Of a stretch of 64,000 nt of DNA, positions 28,380 through 40,589 are shown piece by piece. A program made the position numbers and the translations under genes. This stretch comes from Branchiostoma lanceolatum (lineage: Eukaryota; Chordata; Leptocardii; Amphioxiformes; Branchiostomatidae): positions 806,001 through 870,000 of the forward strand of contig NC_089723.1 in assembly GCF_035083965.1 (NCBI RefSeq), read 5' to 3'. Each line of letters opens with the position of its first letter. The first letter of the stretch is position 1. The notes under the pieces were generated by a model, which saw only the letters and a list, made by a program, of their open reading frames with translations, had not been told where the DNA came from and did no database searches.

Positions 28380-28540
28380 TATGGAAAGGTCCCATAGCCA
28401 TGACCAGCTTACTTTATCACCCTGAACAGTGAGTCTGTTTCTGTAATCCACAAGGTAAATTCCGTTCTCCAACTGCTTCTTGATCACTGAGGTCGACAGT
28501 CAGGTGACAATGAGGACCATGTCTGGTGTATCAGGATGAT
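28380..28540 (-). pseudogene. Frameshifted copy of a coding-like segment, compare 34733-34880
   Basis: On the minus strand, 34880-34733 reads CYLTVDLSDQKQLENGIYPV, then DYRNSFTVHKSVAVYGHG before a stop. The homologous segment here has one extra A (GATCAAGAAGCAG for GATCAGAAGCAG) that breaks the frame. The reading looks like a former exon, but no family was recognised and no good acceptor was found for either copy. Confidence 0.35.
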
Positions 28541-28884
28541 AACAGAATAGCAGTTCAGTTTTATCATCATGTACAATAAAAATGTCCCATTAATTCATCA
28601 CCATCCATAAGAACATATATTTGTAGTAAAAGCTGAGAGACACAAGGAACGGATAACACCTAGCAGAAAGTCTAATGGTGTAAATGTGTAAATACATGTA
28701 GGCTGTAAACCTCATGATCACATGCTCATACCCATACATTGCCCTTATATTGTGGCACTCCCAAAGTCTGATGAATAAGAAAAACCTACATCTATAACAT
28801 TGTGGCTAGCGCGAGGTATGTAGCATTACTATTTGAACTACGTAGCCGTGACCACTTCAAGTGCTGTTGACCCTCCGCACCGGA

Positions 28885-31800
28885 TCAGTCGTGATGAGTG
28901 CCGGCGGGGCAGAAGCACCAGGCGTTCCACAACTTGCGGGTGGTGCACAGGTGAAATCCAGTCTTATCCAGACAGTCCGGCCTTTAACAAAGCACAACAC
29001 ACATGTAAGCAGACTGGACACGTGTGCGCAGGCAATGAAAGGTCTTATCTGCCCTGCAGTTGAATAGTGTGTGTTTCCATGTATATACACCTCCAACCTA
29101 ATCAATGATATACTGGGGTGCATATTTATCCCTGGAAGTATGCCCATCACACTAAAGTGTAAAATCACACTATAGTGTTACAAAAAATAGAAAACAGTCA
29201 TCCTCAATTAAGGGGAACCATGGTGCTTTTCCAAGTAGCTAGTGGCTTGTCCTGCGTTTCTAGCCAAGCACACCGAGTCACTAGGCTCTACCATCCTCGG
29301 CGGGTCGCTGGGAAAATAGTAGAAATTGGCCAAAATAGAGTCAATTGTATGAAGGGAGTCGGCTATACGGAGATAGGGTCCAATATTGCGGCTGCGAATG
29401 ATACCCTCCATGGCCAAAGTCCCCCGGCAAATGTTCTCCCTTATGATAGCCGGCGCGGTTAGTCTGGTAGAGACTACCGAGTCACCCCTACTCTTCTCGA
29501 GAAGTGTGTTGGGTTCTTTTGCGTTAAGACGTTTGACGCTACAGTCAAACCAGTATTTCATTCTTGCATTTTGTCTGTATGAAAACCTTACTCGCGCACG
29601 TACCTGACGGTGTGCATGACTAAGCCCGGTCTCCCGTCCGACATCCATCCGCACTTGCAGACCCAGTACCCGTCCGGTTCATCCTCATACAGCTGGGCAA
29701 GGGACGCCAGGACGGCTCCCTTCTCTGCGCACGCCTGTCCAGCTTCATCAAAATCATACGAATACTTGCCGTCTGGTGATTCCATGTGGAAAACATGCCC
29801 TGGAAAGGGTAAGGAGAGTCGAAATGATAGACACCAGGTTCTTTGATGAAGGATAGACATCCAGAAAATACGCAAGAAAACAGTAACCCAATGCATTGAC
29901 AAGCTACTGGATGGATTTTGGAAACGGATTTTGACCTTGCCAAAACTTACCCAGTTGTTTGAGTTTTCTTGCGTGAATACCGGGTGGTTACGCCTGAAAT
30001 CTACTGTTTTCACGTAAGAAGTGCAAACTCGAAATAGGGGAAGGTGGCTTCACAAAGGGGTTCTAGTACTGATCAAAGATTGCAGAATATGGCTTGTGTC
30101 AAAACCCTCAAACACAGCCACATAAGTACTCACATATTGTGCTTGTGTTAACGCTAGTGCTCTTCCGTTGACCTTTCTACGAACCTGCTTTGTTGCACAA
30201 GTCAGCATTCAGGTTCATCTGTGGTTGTATCGTCGCTTCCAAGTGGTCGGTTTGCTTCTTGTCCTGGGGCGTCTCAAAAGCTGGCTGGCCGGACAGTTCA
30301 TCACGGTTGTCAAGACGTTCCTCAAGGGCCGATACTCGGCCCTCCAGCTGGCTGACTTCTGCTGAGCGGGTCTTGAGATGTTCCTTTATGCTTTTCGCTA
30401 GGCGTTCAATGCGGCTGAACCGCTCTTTTTGCCTCTCGTGGCGCTGGTTCTGACTTGATAGTTGTTCTTTTATGGTAGTCGCCAGGTGTTCTATGCGGCT
30501 GAACAGCGCTTTTTGCTTCTCGTGGCGTTGGTTGTGGCTTGATAGTAGGCCCTCCAGACGGCTGACTTGTGCTGAGTGGTTCTGGAACCGTTCCTCAAGG
30601 GTCGATACTTTGTGTTCCAGGCTGCTGACCAGTGCTTTTTGTTGTTCGTGTCGTTGGTTGTGGCTTGATAGTTGGCCCTCCAGGTGGCTGACCCTTGCTG
30701 AGCAGGTCTTGCTGTGCTCTTCAAGGGTGGACACTTGGCCCTCCAGACGGCTGACTTCTGCTGAGCGGGTCTTGAGATGTTCTTTTATGGTAGTCGCCAG
30801 GTGTTCCATGCGGCTGAACAGCGCTTTTTGCTTCTCGTGCCGTTCGTAGTGGGTTGTTAGTTGGCCCTCCAGACTGCTGATTCGTGCTGAACTGGTCTTG
30901 TTGTGCTCTTCAAGGGACGATACTTGGACCTCTAGACGGTTGACCAAATCGAAGCGGGTCTTGAGGTGTTTCTCAAATCCCGATACTTTGTGTTGCATGC
31001 GGCCGAACAGGACTTTTCGTTGCTCATGGCGGTGGATGTGGCTTGATAGTTGGCCCTCCAGACGGCCGACCTGTGCTGAGCAGGTCTTGCTGTGCGCTTC
31101 AAGGGTTGATATTTGGTCCTCCAGACGGCTGACCAGTGCTTCGCGGTTATCAAGGCGTTCCTCAAGGGTTGATAGCTCGTTCTTCAAATGGCTGCCAACC
31201 GCTGCACTGTTTTCGAGACGTTCCTCAAGGGTCGATATTTGGTCCTCTAGACGGCTGACCAGTGCTTCGCGGTTATCAAGGCGTTTCTCAAGGGTTGATA
31301 GCTCGTTCTTCAAATGGCTGTCCAGCGCTGAACTGTTGTCTCGACGTTCCTCAAGGTTCGATAATTGATCCTCCAGACGATTGACGCTGGTTGAGCAGGT
31401 CTTGCTGTGCTCTTCATGGGTCAATAATTGGTTCTTCAAACGTCTGTCCAGTGCTGAATTGTTATCGAGACGTTCCTCAAGGGTCGATACTCGGTCCTCC
31501 AGAAGGTGGCCTAGTTCTGAAGGGTAGAAAAAACACCCCTCTCCGGTTGATACCTCGTTCTTGAAATGATCGGCCAGTGCAGAGCTGTTCTCAGTGAGGT
31601 TAGGATGGTCTGCCAGGTCGTTGTCCAGTGCTGAGCAGTTGTCAAGTTGCTTCTCGAGGGCGGATACTTTGCTTTCTTGTCGATTGATGAATGCTGATCG
31701 GTTCTCGACGTGTACCTTAAGAGAGGTGACTACGTTGTCCAGACGGCTGAAGACAGCTTCGCGGTCTTGGAGACGTTTCCCAATGAGCAACACTTGGTTC

Positions 31801-33326
31801 TGAAGACGGCCGACCATTGCTGATCGGCTGACAAGCTGTGGCGAAAGTAGGCAAAAACATAAGTATCTGACAAAAAATCGTCCGTCTTAAAGTGCTCATA
31901 CTTAGACAACTTGCTGATGAATGTGTACGCATGTGACAAGTCATCTTTTGTCATTTATAGTTACAATTCACCCAAGAGCAAAGGCAAGTACTCTCAAAGC
32001 AGAGTTTCGGCTTTTTCTTTAAGTCTTTTTAGGTGTTTTTGACGGGCTTTCTATTTTGTTCTGTTTTTTTTATGACGGCCAGAATAAAGAAAACGGGATC
32101 TTAATGCCGGCCAGACAAAGAGCCAAAGAAAGTAAGAAGCAAAAAGAAACTGACCGCATCAAAGTCCGGTTGTGGGGTGGTGATTTGTACCAGGATCAGT
32201 GCAAGAGATGTCATCAATGTTACTATGACGATGGTCGTCTTGGCAACGTTGACCAGCCAAGACAGGCGAGAGGATGACAAAAAATTACGTACTCGACTGC
32301 GCCAGCCATCTTGCTCCTCTGGTTCGTCTGAAACATACAGTGATAGTTATAAAGACATGTTTCATTTCCAGTGTTTCAAACACTTTCATCATTAAATCAT
32401 ACACAATATCTTTTATTACAAATTACATCTTTTGAATGTTCATATAGCTACAAGATATCACAGTCCAATCATTCTTCATCACGTGTCCTAGCATTGGGAA
32501 TTACGACGTGATGTCACGGCGGATATACAAAGCAAAAAAAACTCAGATGCTTATTTGAATGATTGTCTGGTTGCCTGTAAAGTTGTGTTTCATCAAATGG
32601 TCTCGCCTAATCTCCAGAGATGTTGGGTAAAACCACGAATGGCGGCTTTTACCGAGACTCTCGGCAGTAAGAACATCTAATTTGAGTTGAAGTCGGACCA
32701 TCCTGAGTACGATTTACGCAGTACCGGTACTGACCTGAGGACTCGGCCGAGCCTCCAGTGGTGTCGACGTTCACCCCTTGTCCCTCGCTTCTGTTCTGTT
32801 GGCCGTTTGGTCCGTTGTCTCGGTCTGCTGTAATTCAGAATTCTATACTGTCAATCTTTTTTTGCGAAATCGTTTTAAAGTTCTCTTCCAATCAGCAAGC
32901 ACTTACTCAAGCAACTGGACATGATTTGAAACTGTCAGACATTTCGGGTAGTATCCAAACGTACCTTTCCTCAATGCCACTTACTGACGAAAAGTAGTGG
33001 ATATTGGGTGCAACCTGAAACGTCTGACCGTTCCCAAAATCTGTCCAGTTCCTTGTGTAACTGTTATTTCAAATCATTCAAAATTCTTATCTTCTTTACC
33101 TTTCCTGACCAACCCCTAAATATGACATTTCACCATGAATGCACTGACCTGTAGATTCCCTGGAGTTGTAGAAGGGGTTGGCGTGCAGCTGGTTGATGAC
33201 GTCTTCCACCTGTCGACCTCCGATGGTCGCCTTTGGCCTGGTGTCCTGCGGTCCGCTGAGTCCGGGGGCGTTGGTTCGGTCTGCCCGAAGGTTCCGGACG
33301 GGAAGGTCAGGAGCCCGCCGCGCCAT
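28885..33326 (-). CDS. Type II membrane protein, coiled-coil stalk and C-terminal Link domain (copy A)
   Basis: Minus-strand exons 33326-33149, 32827-32735, 32327-32155, 31835-30185, 29799-29604 and 28981-28885 (TGA) join in phase for 795 residues. The start is MARRAPDLPV in a GCTGCCATGG context. Residues 1-110 are a polar cytoplasmic part. One membrane helix (VIVTLMTSLALILVQ) lies near residue 130, with basic residues before it and no signal peptide, so type II topology is inferred. Exon 4 alone encodes about 550 residues of heptad-like repeats (VSRLEGQVSTLEEH, KTCSARVSHLEGQL and similar), a long coiled-coil stalk. The C-terminus is a Link (hyaluronan-binding) module: GHVFHMESPDGKYSY, EAGQACAEKGAVLA, CKCGWMSDGRPG, DCLDKTGFHLC, WNAWCFC. 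Ligand is probably a glycosaminoglycan. The donor after exon 4 is GTTCGT, and several others are GTCAGT. Confidence 0.85.
29280..29480. mobile_element. Short dispersed element (MITE-like), copy 2, inverted
   Basis: Reverse-orientation copy of the element at 26215-26435, running from CTCTACCATCCTCGGCGGGT to GGTTAGTCTGGTAGAGAC. It lies inside the last intron of the copy A Link-domain gene. Confidence 0.75.
32910..33060. mobile_element. Foldback element in intron 1 of the copy A Link gene
   Basis: Arms AGCAACTGGACATGATTTGA and GTCAGACATTTCGGGTAGTA are inverse to CAACCTGAAACGTCTGACCG and AAAATCTGTCCAGTTCC. A matching element lies at the same place in copy B (38925-39080). Confidence 0.75.
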
Positions 33327-33439
33327 GGCAGCAGGACGTACCGAATGATCGAGTACAGGCAGTGCACGCAATGCCAACTTGCAGCTCTAAAAACAACCGC
33401 AAATTGTCTGCGACGTTATTTTGGAAGAGATTGATCTAC

Positions 33440-35640
33440 AATGTACGCATTACGTCCAAGAGAGGATTGTTGAGATAATCCTTAAACGTTTGTTTGTACT
33501 CACTGCCTTCTTCAGATGTTGCACATCAAACAGCTTGTGGAAATCCCTTCCATTCCCCGGTAGATATTGATAAACATGGAGTTGGGAAAGCCACGAATGT
33601 TGCAGACCAATCTGGTGTGAAGTTGGGGAGAACTTGGCGTCTTTAGTTGCCGGTTACGTAAATACTGACTGATATGAATACATACGTACAGGTGGACAAT
33701 TCTCAACAATTCAACAACAGTTTAGTCGTAAATTTACCGTGAATTTCTCTATCCGCCACCAGGAACATTTACACGTCATGAGTACCTCCATGACCAAAAC
33801 CAATCGGTGATACCAGGCCAGGGTGCGATCTACAACCGTTAAGAGAAGTCGGTTCTGTTCCCTGTTGGGTCAATAACGAAGTAAAGAAGTAAAGAAGGAC
33901 ACACAGATGATTTCTCCACATGTATTCACAACAAGACGATCTAGATACAGAAATCACTTGATTGCGTACAAAGAGTCTTTTCATTCAGTGACTTAAACAA
34001 CACGACAGCAGTACATTTGTCGTGTGCCCAGCTTTCTTCTGCTGAGAACAACATATATAATAGGGCAGCCAGATTAATATTCTTACGGAAATGTCCGACG
34101 GTAAGCGGTTGGTAAAAAAAATACATAGTTATATTTTGTTGTATATGTACATGGTACTAGTGGTATGGTTAGCTTAAGTATATTCGAAGCTTTCTTCGAA
34201 ATAAATAAATATTTTCTTATCATTTTACCATAACACAACCCAAATGGACACATAGTAAACTTTGTATTTCAAAAAGAAAGAGCATGTATACGTCGACATC
34301 TTCTATACATTATACATGCACGTTGCTCTAGATTCAGATAAGCTGGACACACCAACCTGCCGAACGAAACGCCACAAAAACTCCGCCATCCCCTACATGA
34401 CTGAACTTTTAAACAAACATGATTGATCACCTTCCACAGCAACATCTCTTACTACTAGTAATATCTAAAGGGTCACTTAGACATTTATCCGTTTAGACGA
34501 CTATATATATAAAGAGAGAGATATATGTTCTGCAAGTAGTGAAGCTAACTCTAGCCCTGTGTTCAATCCCAATTTTTTATGGTTGAGAAGTCTTTGATAC
34601 TCGCTTAGAAACAATGTGTAAATACCAGTATCCCATGTTTTTAGAAATGTAAATACCATTTTAATTCGGACTCTACCATTTAGAGTCCGCGACCGTGGTA
34701 TCTCTAATGAAGATTTCAAAGATTACAGCTTGTTAAAAGGTTCCATGGCCATAAACAGCTACACTCTTGTGAACGGTGAAGCTGTTTCTGTAATCCACAG
34801 GGTAAATTCCGTTCTCCAACTGCTTCTGATCGCTAAGGTCCACAGTCAGGTAACAGTGAGGACGTGCACATTTGTTTACATTGTACATTGCCATCAGGAG
34901 AATAACACAGCACACAGGAGAATACTGCTCCTTTATATTTGTTCAAGCTGTCTTGAAATTGCTGATTTCAGAAACCTCGTTACTACTGAAGCAGCCAATC
35001 ACAATATTGTTCGTAAGGAACATACAGTCCAAATTCCTTGAAAACAGGGAGTTTGTTTCCCTTACAAAAAGGGGACTAATTCAAACATCTGTGGTGCTTA
35101 CTTCAGGAAGTCTACAAGTTTGAATAAACTGTAAACCACACATACACAGACACATGCGCATCTCCATACAAGGTGGCACTACAAAACTAAGTAAAACCCA
35201 ACATGACAACTGCAACATCATGACAAGAGCTAAGTATGTAGCAACTACTTGAAACACGTGGCCGTAACCAGCTTCGCTTCCCTACATATGCATGATAGAT
35301 ATTTTAAACCCTACTTGACAGCTGCAACACTGTGGTAGGCGCTAAGTATGTAGCAAATAGCTGTAACGACTTGCTGTCTTAATTGGTCTCACTCACCCTC
35401 CGCTGGCATTACAAAACTCTGATGAATAAGTAAAACCCTACATGACAAACTGCAACATCATGACAACGCCTACGTACATGTATGTAACAACTACTTGAAA
35501 CACGTGGCCGTAACCAGTCGGTCTAGATCCTGCTCACCTACATATGTATGATCAATAAGATAAACCCTACATGGTATCTGCAACATTGTGGCAAGTGCTA
35601 AGTATATAGCAATTACTTGAACCACGAAGCCGTAACCACT
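33440..35640. other. Region between the two Link-domain genes
   Basis: It holds the third copy of the 27.6-kb repeat (34020-34240), the coding-like segment at 34733-34880, and short tandem duplications (for example CGTGGCCGTAACCAG at about 35260 and 35502, with CCCTACATG phrases). No complete gene was seen. Confidence 0.5.
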
Positions 35641-35681
35641 TCAAGTGCTGGTGATCCTGCTCCCCCACCCTCCGCACCGGA

Positions 35682-38600
35682 TCAGCCGTAACGAGTGAAG
35701 GTTGGGCAGTAGCACCATGCGTTCCACAACTTGCGGGTGGTGCACTGGAAGATTCCTGTCCTATTCATGCAACACAAAACACATGTAAGCACAGTGGACG
35801 AGTGTGCGCGGGCTGTCCTGTAAAAGTTTCTGTAAGAGTGCATCTATGGCCCGGTTTACGCACGCAGTTTTGAGTCGGCTCGGTGGCTCCAAGTCGACTC
35901 TAAGTGACTACGAAAACGCGTGTGTAAACACATCCTATGTAGACTGTCACATGTACGTACACCTCCCACCCGTGATGATGGAGCGCATCTCTAACTCTGG
36001 AATGACGCCCATCACACTTTCAAAAAAAGGTCAAACATTCCACCCCGTTGTGCTGTGTCCAAGTGGACTACGGTCAAATTAATGCAAAATTAATGCAAAT
36101 TTGCTTGTAGATATTTTGTTTGAATTAAAGACTTCGCTGCCTTGCTTGCACACTTACGTGGCGGTGTACGAGACGAAGCCAGCTCTCCCGGTCGACAACC
36201 ATCCACACCTGCACACCAAATCCGTGTCCGGTTGACGTAGATCCTGGAGCATCTGGGTAACGGTCGCCAGGACGGCTCCCTTCTCTGAGCATGCCTGGCG
36301 AGCTTCACGAAAGTTATATTTGTAATTTCCGTCTGGTGACGCCAGGTTGAAAACGTGTCCTGCAAAAGTTAAAGGCAATGAAAAATGACCTTATGTTTTC
36401 ATGCTACTTTTAGTAAAAAAAGGGCAACACATAAGAAGAGCGAACCCCAACTGGAGGAAACGTGGTTTTACAAAGGGAGTGCTGCTCAAAGATTGCAGAA
36501 TGTTAGTCGTATCAAAACGTACAGATATTGCCAATGTAGTTTACCAACACAATTGCCATATTGTGCTTGTGTTAGTGCTCTTACAATGACCTTTCTACGA
36601 ACCTGGCATGTTGCACTGGTCAGCCTTCAGGTTCGTCTGTGGTGGTATCGCCGGGTGCACGTTGTGGGTTTGCTCCTTGTCCTGGCGTGTCTCGAGGGCT
36701 GACTGGATGTACAGGTCTTCGCGATTGTCGAGACGTTCCTCAAGGGCCGATACTTGTCCCTCCAGACGGCTGACATCTGCTGAGCGGGTCTTGAGATGTT
36801 CCTCGAGGGCCGATACTTGGCCTTCCAGACGGATGACTTCTGCTGCACGTGTCTTGAGGTCTTTCTTCATGATAGTCACTAGGTCCACGTGGCAGAACAG
36901 CGCCTTCTGCCGCTCGTGGCGTTGGCTCTGGCTTGATAGTTGGTCCTCCAGACTGCTGACCCTAGCTGAGCAGGTCTTGCTTTGCTCCTCAAGGGTGGAT
37001 ACTTGGTCCTCCAGTGCTAATCGGTTTTCGAGACGTTTCTCCAGGGTCGATACTTGGTTCTTCAGACGGGTGACCAGTGCTGAGCACGTCACGAGCTGTT
37101 TTATGCGGATGTTACAGCTCCCTTGCTCCTGGGCCAGACGTCCCTCAAAAGCCGACACTTGGCCCTCCAGACGGCTGACGAGTGCTGCGCGGCTCTCGAG
37201 CCGTTCCTCAAGGGCTGATAGCTCGTTCTTTAAACAGCTGTCCAGCGCTGCGCGGTTCTCCAGACGTTTCTCAAGGGTCTCCACCAGTGCTGAACGGTTC
37301 TGATCGACCTCTCCATGGACCGATAACTTCTTCGTCAGAGACCCGATCACTTCTCTTTGTTTCTCAAAGTGTTCCTCAAGGGTCGATACTCGGTTCTCAA
37401 GAGGGTTGGCGATTGCAAGGGCTGACTGTTTCTCAACGCGTTCTTCAAGTGTCGATACTCGGTTATCAAGAGGGCTGACAATGGCTGAGCGGTTTTCAAG
37501 GCGTTCTTCAAGGATCGATACTCGGCCCTCCAGAAGGTGGCCTAGTTCTGAACGGTAGAAAAAACACCCCTCTCCGGTTGATACTTCGTTCTTGAAATGG
37601 CCGGCCAGTGAAGAGCTGTTCTCGGTGAGGTTATACTGGTCAACATGATGGTTGTCCAGAGCCCAGCAGTTGTCAAGTCGTTTCTCGAGGGTGGATACTT
37701 TGCTTTCTTGACGATTGATGAATGCTGATCGGTTCTCGGTGTGTTCTTTAAGTGAGGAGACTGTGTCCTCCAGACGGCTGGAGATAGCTTCACGGTCTTG
37801 GAGACGTTTCCCGAGGAGCAGCACCTGGTTCTGAAGACGGCCGACCATAGCTGATCGGCTGACAAACTGTGGCGAAAGTAAGCAAAAACATAAGCTTCTA
37901 GCAAAAAGACATCTGTTCTAAAGTCCTTATTGGTTGATGAATAGATTTTCTAGTCTTTGATACATAGAAACTCTGCTGATGAACGTGCGTACGACAAGGT
38001 TTTGTGAATTATAGTTAAAATTCATACAAGAAAAAGGGAGAAGCAAGGAGAAACTGACCGCGTCATAATCCGGTTGTGGGGTGGTGATTTGCACCAGGAT
38101 GAGTGCAAGAGATGTCATCAATGTTACTATGACGACGGTCGTCTTGACAACGCTGACCAGCCTGGAAAATGACAGAAAATCACGTACTCGACCACGCCAG
38201 CCATTCTCTTTCTCTGGTTCGTCTGCAACATAGAAAGATCGTTATAAAGATTTACATCCTGACTATTTTCACAGCGATTCTCACAGTAACATCAACAATA
38301 GGAACTTCAAATTGTGTTAACTGAAGGGACACCTTGAAGACTCATAGAAATAAATAAACAATATCGGTTATTTCAAATAACCCTCCCAAGAATAATCCCT
38401 ACCTTTATAACTGTTGAGTATATATGTTAACAAAGTACTCTCTTATATTGCCGTCACAGCATTTGAAAACGACATCGGGGTTCACGACGTGATGTTAGGG
38501 CAAATGTATCAAGCGGAAAGATCTCAGACGCTGGTAGGAGAGATTTGGAATGCATTTTCAGTAAAGTTGTATTTATTATCTGGCGTCGCCCAATCACCAA

Positions 38601-39367
38601 GCAGATGGTGGGTTAGCCCAACAGTGTCGACTTTCAGCTAGAATCTCGGCAGTCAGAAAAAGTCATGATCATCTACTCCACATCTGCTCGGAGACGGGCT
38701 CACCATCCTACATGTGATGTACACGAACAATACTGACCTGAGGACTCAGTCGAGCCGCCAGTGGTGTTGGCGTGCACCCCCGGTCCCCCTCTTCTGTCTT
38801 GCCGCCCGTTTGGTCCGCGGACCCCGGGGCCGTTGTCTCGGTTTCCTTCAATTCAGAATTTCATTCGATCAATCTACTTGCGAAATTGTTTTGAAGTTGC
38901 TTTCTAATCCACAGGAAAACAGTTACTCAAGCAACTGGACAGATTTTGGAAACGGTCAGACGTTTCAGGTAGCATTTATTACCTTTCCTCTGTGCCAGTT
39001 ACTGACGAAAGGTAGTGGATAATGGATGGTACCTGAAACGCCTGACCGTTTCCAAAACGTGTCCAGTTGCTAGGGTAACCGTTACCTTGTGTATCTTACT
39101 ACCTGGATGCACTTTTTAGATCATTTTCAATATTCATCATCTTCACCTTTCCTTATCAGCCCCCAAATATCAAATTTCTCCATGAATGTAGTACTGACCT
39201 GTAGAGTTGTAGAAGGGGTTTGCGTGCAGCTGGTTGATGACGTCTTCCACCAGTCGACCTCCGATGGTCTCCTTTGGCCTGGTGTCCTGCGGTCCGCTGA
39301 CTCCGGGGGCGTTGTTTCGGTCTGCCCGAAGGTTCCGGATGGGAAGGTCAGGAGCCCGCCGCGCCAT
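35682..39367 (-). CDS. Type II membrane protein, coiled-coil stalk and C-terminal Link domain (copy B)
   Basis: Minus-strand exons 39367-39199, 38845-38738, 38222-38059, 37866-36603, 36359-36158 and 35760-35682 (TGA) join in phase for 661 residues. It is a tandem paralog of the gene at 28885-33326, with the same exon layout and phases. The N-terminus is MARRAPDLPI, the membrane helix VVIVTLMTSLALILVQ, the stalk shorter by about 130 residues (421 codons in exon 4), and the Link module GHVFNLASPDGNYKY, EARQACSEKGAVLA, CRCGWLSTGRAG, then FQCTTRKLWNAWCYC. The last exon is abnormal. Where copy A has an acceptor followed by CCGGACTGTCTGGAT, copy B is shorter; the only in-phase acceptor (GAATAG, exon start 35760) drops one of the conserved Link cysteines. 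The coding frame otherwise stays open. It may be functional with an altered ligand site, or an early pseudogene. Confidence 0.8.
38925..39080. mobile_element. Foldback element in intron 1 of the copy B Link gene
   Basis: Arms AAGCAACTGGACAGATTTTG and GAAACGGTCAGACGTTTCAG are inverse to CTGAAACGCCTGACCGTTTC and CAAAACGTGTCCAGTTGC. Same family and same intron position as 32910-33060. Confidence 0.8.
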
Positions 39368-39964
39368 GGCAGCAGGACGAACCGAATGATCGAGTACAGG
39401 CAGTGCACGCAATATCAACTTGCAGTTCTAAAAACAACCGCTAATTGTCTGCGAGGTTGCTTTGGCAGCCCTTGATATACAATGTTATTCATTACTTTCC
39501 AGGAAGAGATTTTTGAGATAATCCTTGAACGAATGGTTGAACTCACTGCCTTCGTCACATGTAAACAGCAAACAGCTTGTGGAAATCCCTCTCCTCTTCT
39601 CATATTGATGGATATGGATTTGGGCCCAGCCACGACTGTTCCAGACCAATTAATCTGTTGCAATGGTTGGGGGAACTTGGTGTCTTTATCTGTTTCGTCC
39701 GTTTGAAAGGGTACGTTATATAACCTATACATATGGAACAGCTGCCTTTAAAGCAAGCTATAACGTGCTTCTGTAAATACAGATATGTAAACGGAAGAAC
39801 TGCTGCTCTTTTTGATAAGAGTGGTGGGTTCTTTAACGTGCTAGTGACTTAACTCAAATACGGGAATTCTATCTAACGTTATATCCGAGAGATGTCTGTA
39901 GCCGAAGCTTTAAATCTACCGCCTGATCATGAGTCAAGTGAGGAATTTGGCGTTTAGAGCCTTT

Positions 39965-40068
39965 CCCAATGACACAACATCGTGACCGGGCAGGGATTCA
40001 AACTCAGTACCTCCGGATCAAGGTTCTGAGTCAACAAACCTAACCGTAAGGCCATCGTGCCACCATGT
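39965..40068 (-). mobile_element. tRNA-derived SINE head
   Basis: The minus strand reads GGTGGCACGATGGCCTTACG, GTTAGGTTTGTTGACTCAGA, then GAGTTTGAATCCCTGCC. This has the form of a tRNA 5' half with an internal B-box-like GTTTGAATCC. The acceptor stem is not conserved, so it is a SINE promoter rather than a tRNA gene. Confidence 0.55.
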
Positions 40069-40159
40069 TTGCTGATAAATATTTACAATCTAGTGATGTA
40101 AGAATTGTATAAAGTCCGTGACCTCTGACCTACAAAGGTCCCCGCTGAAGGTAAGGTGT

Positions 40160-40262
40160 CACCTTGCCGGCGTTATCTCGTCCGGTACAGGTACAGGTGT
40201 GTGCACAGGTACAACATGCCAGGTACAACACCTGCAGGAGTTCCCAGGTAACGATACCTGCA
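40160..40262. promoter_or_regulatory. Cluster of CAGGTA/CACCTG motifs upstream of the GH81 gene
   Basis: Over about 100 bp there are five or more CAGGTA or CAGGTG words plus CACCTG and TACCTG (for example GTACAGGTACAGGTGTGTGC, CCAGGTACAACACCTGCAGG). These match E-box (CANNTG) cores and also 5' splice-site-like CAG/GTA. It lies about 330-430 bp upstream of the ATG. Regulatory function is inference only. Confidence 0.35.
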
Positions 40263-40589
40263 CATGTGTTCCATTTGAAAAGCCAGTGAGGGTGAAAAAT
40301 AGAGAAGAGGATTTTTCTGACCATTTTTATTTCCGGTAAATACTTTTATTTCAAATCCTTTCCAATTTGCATTAATTTCCTCTTATTCCTCGTACAGTAT
40401 TAGTAGTTTTTCCAGCTCTTTTGCTTGTCATACCCTAAAATCTTCACCACTCTACCCCCTTCAACAATGTAATGCGTTGCCCCTTTATGTACATTATGAC
40501 ATGTTGTCCTATGAACCGTTTTCTACCATACTTTTCTAACTAGAATCAGTCAAGTAGCTTCTCCCATTTCCCTACAGGTACGCACAACC

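Noticed and set aside
30190-31368. Plus-strand frames opposite the coiled-coil exon (RRLTSAERVLRCS-type repeats)
   Set aside because: They are antisense shadows of the minus-strand heptad repeats, which have splice support and a Link domain downstream.
36608-37478. Plus-strand frames opposite the second coiled-coil exon
   Set aside because: Antisense shadow of the copy B stalk exon, for the same reasons.
39965-40068. tRNA gene
   Set aside because: The B box is present but the acceptor stem does not pair and the flanks look like a dispersed repeat, so it was called a SINE head.
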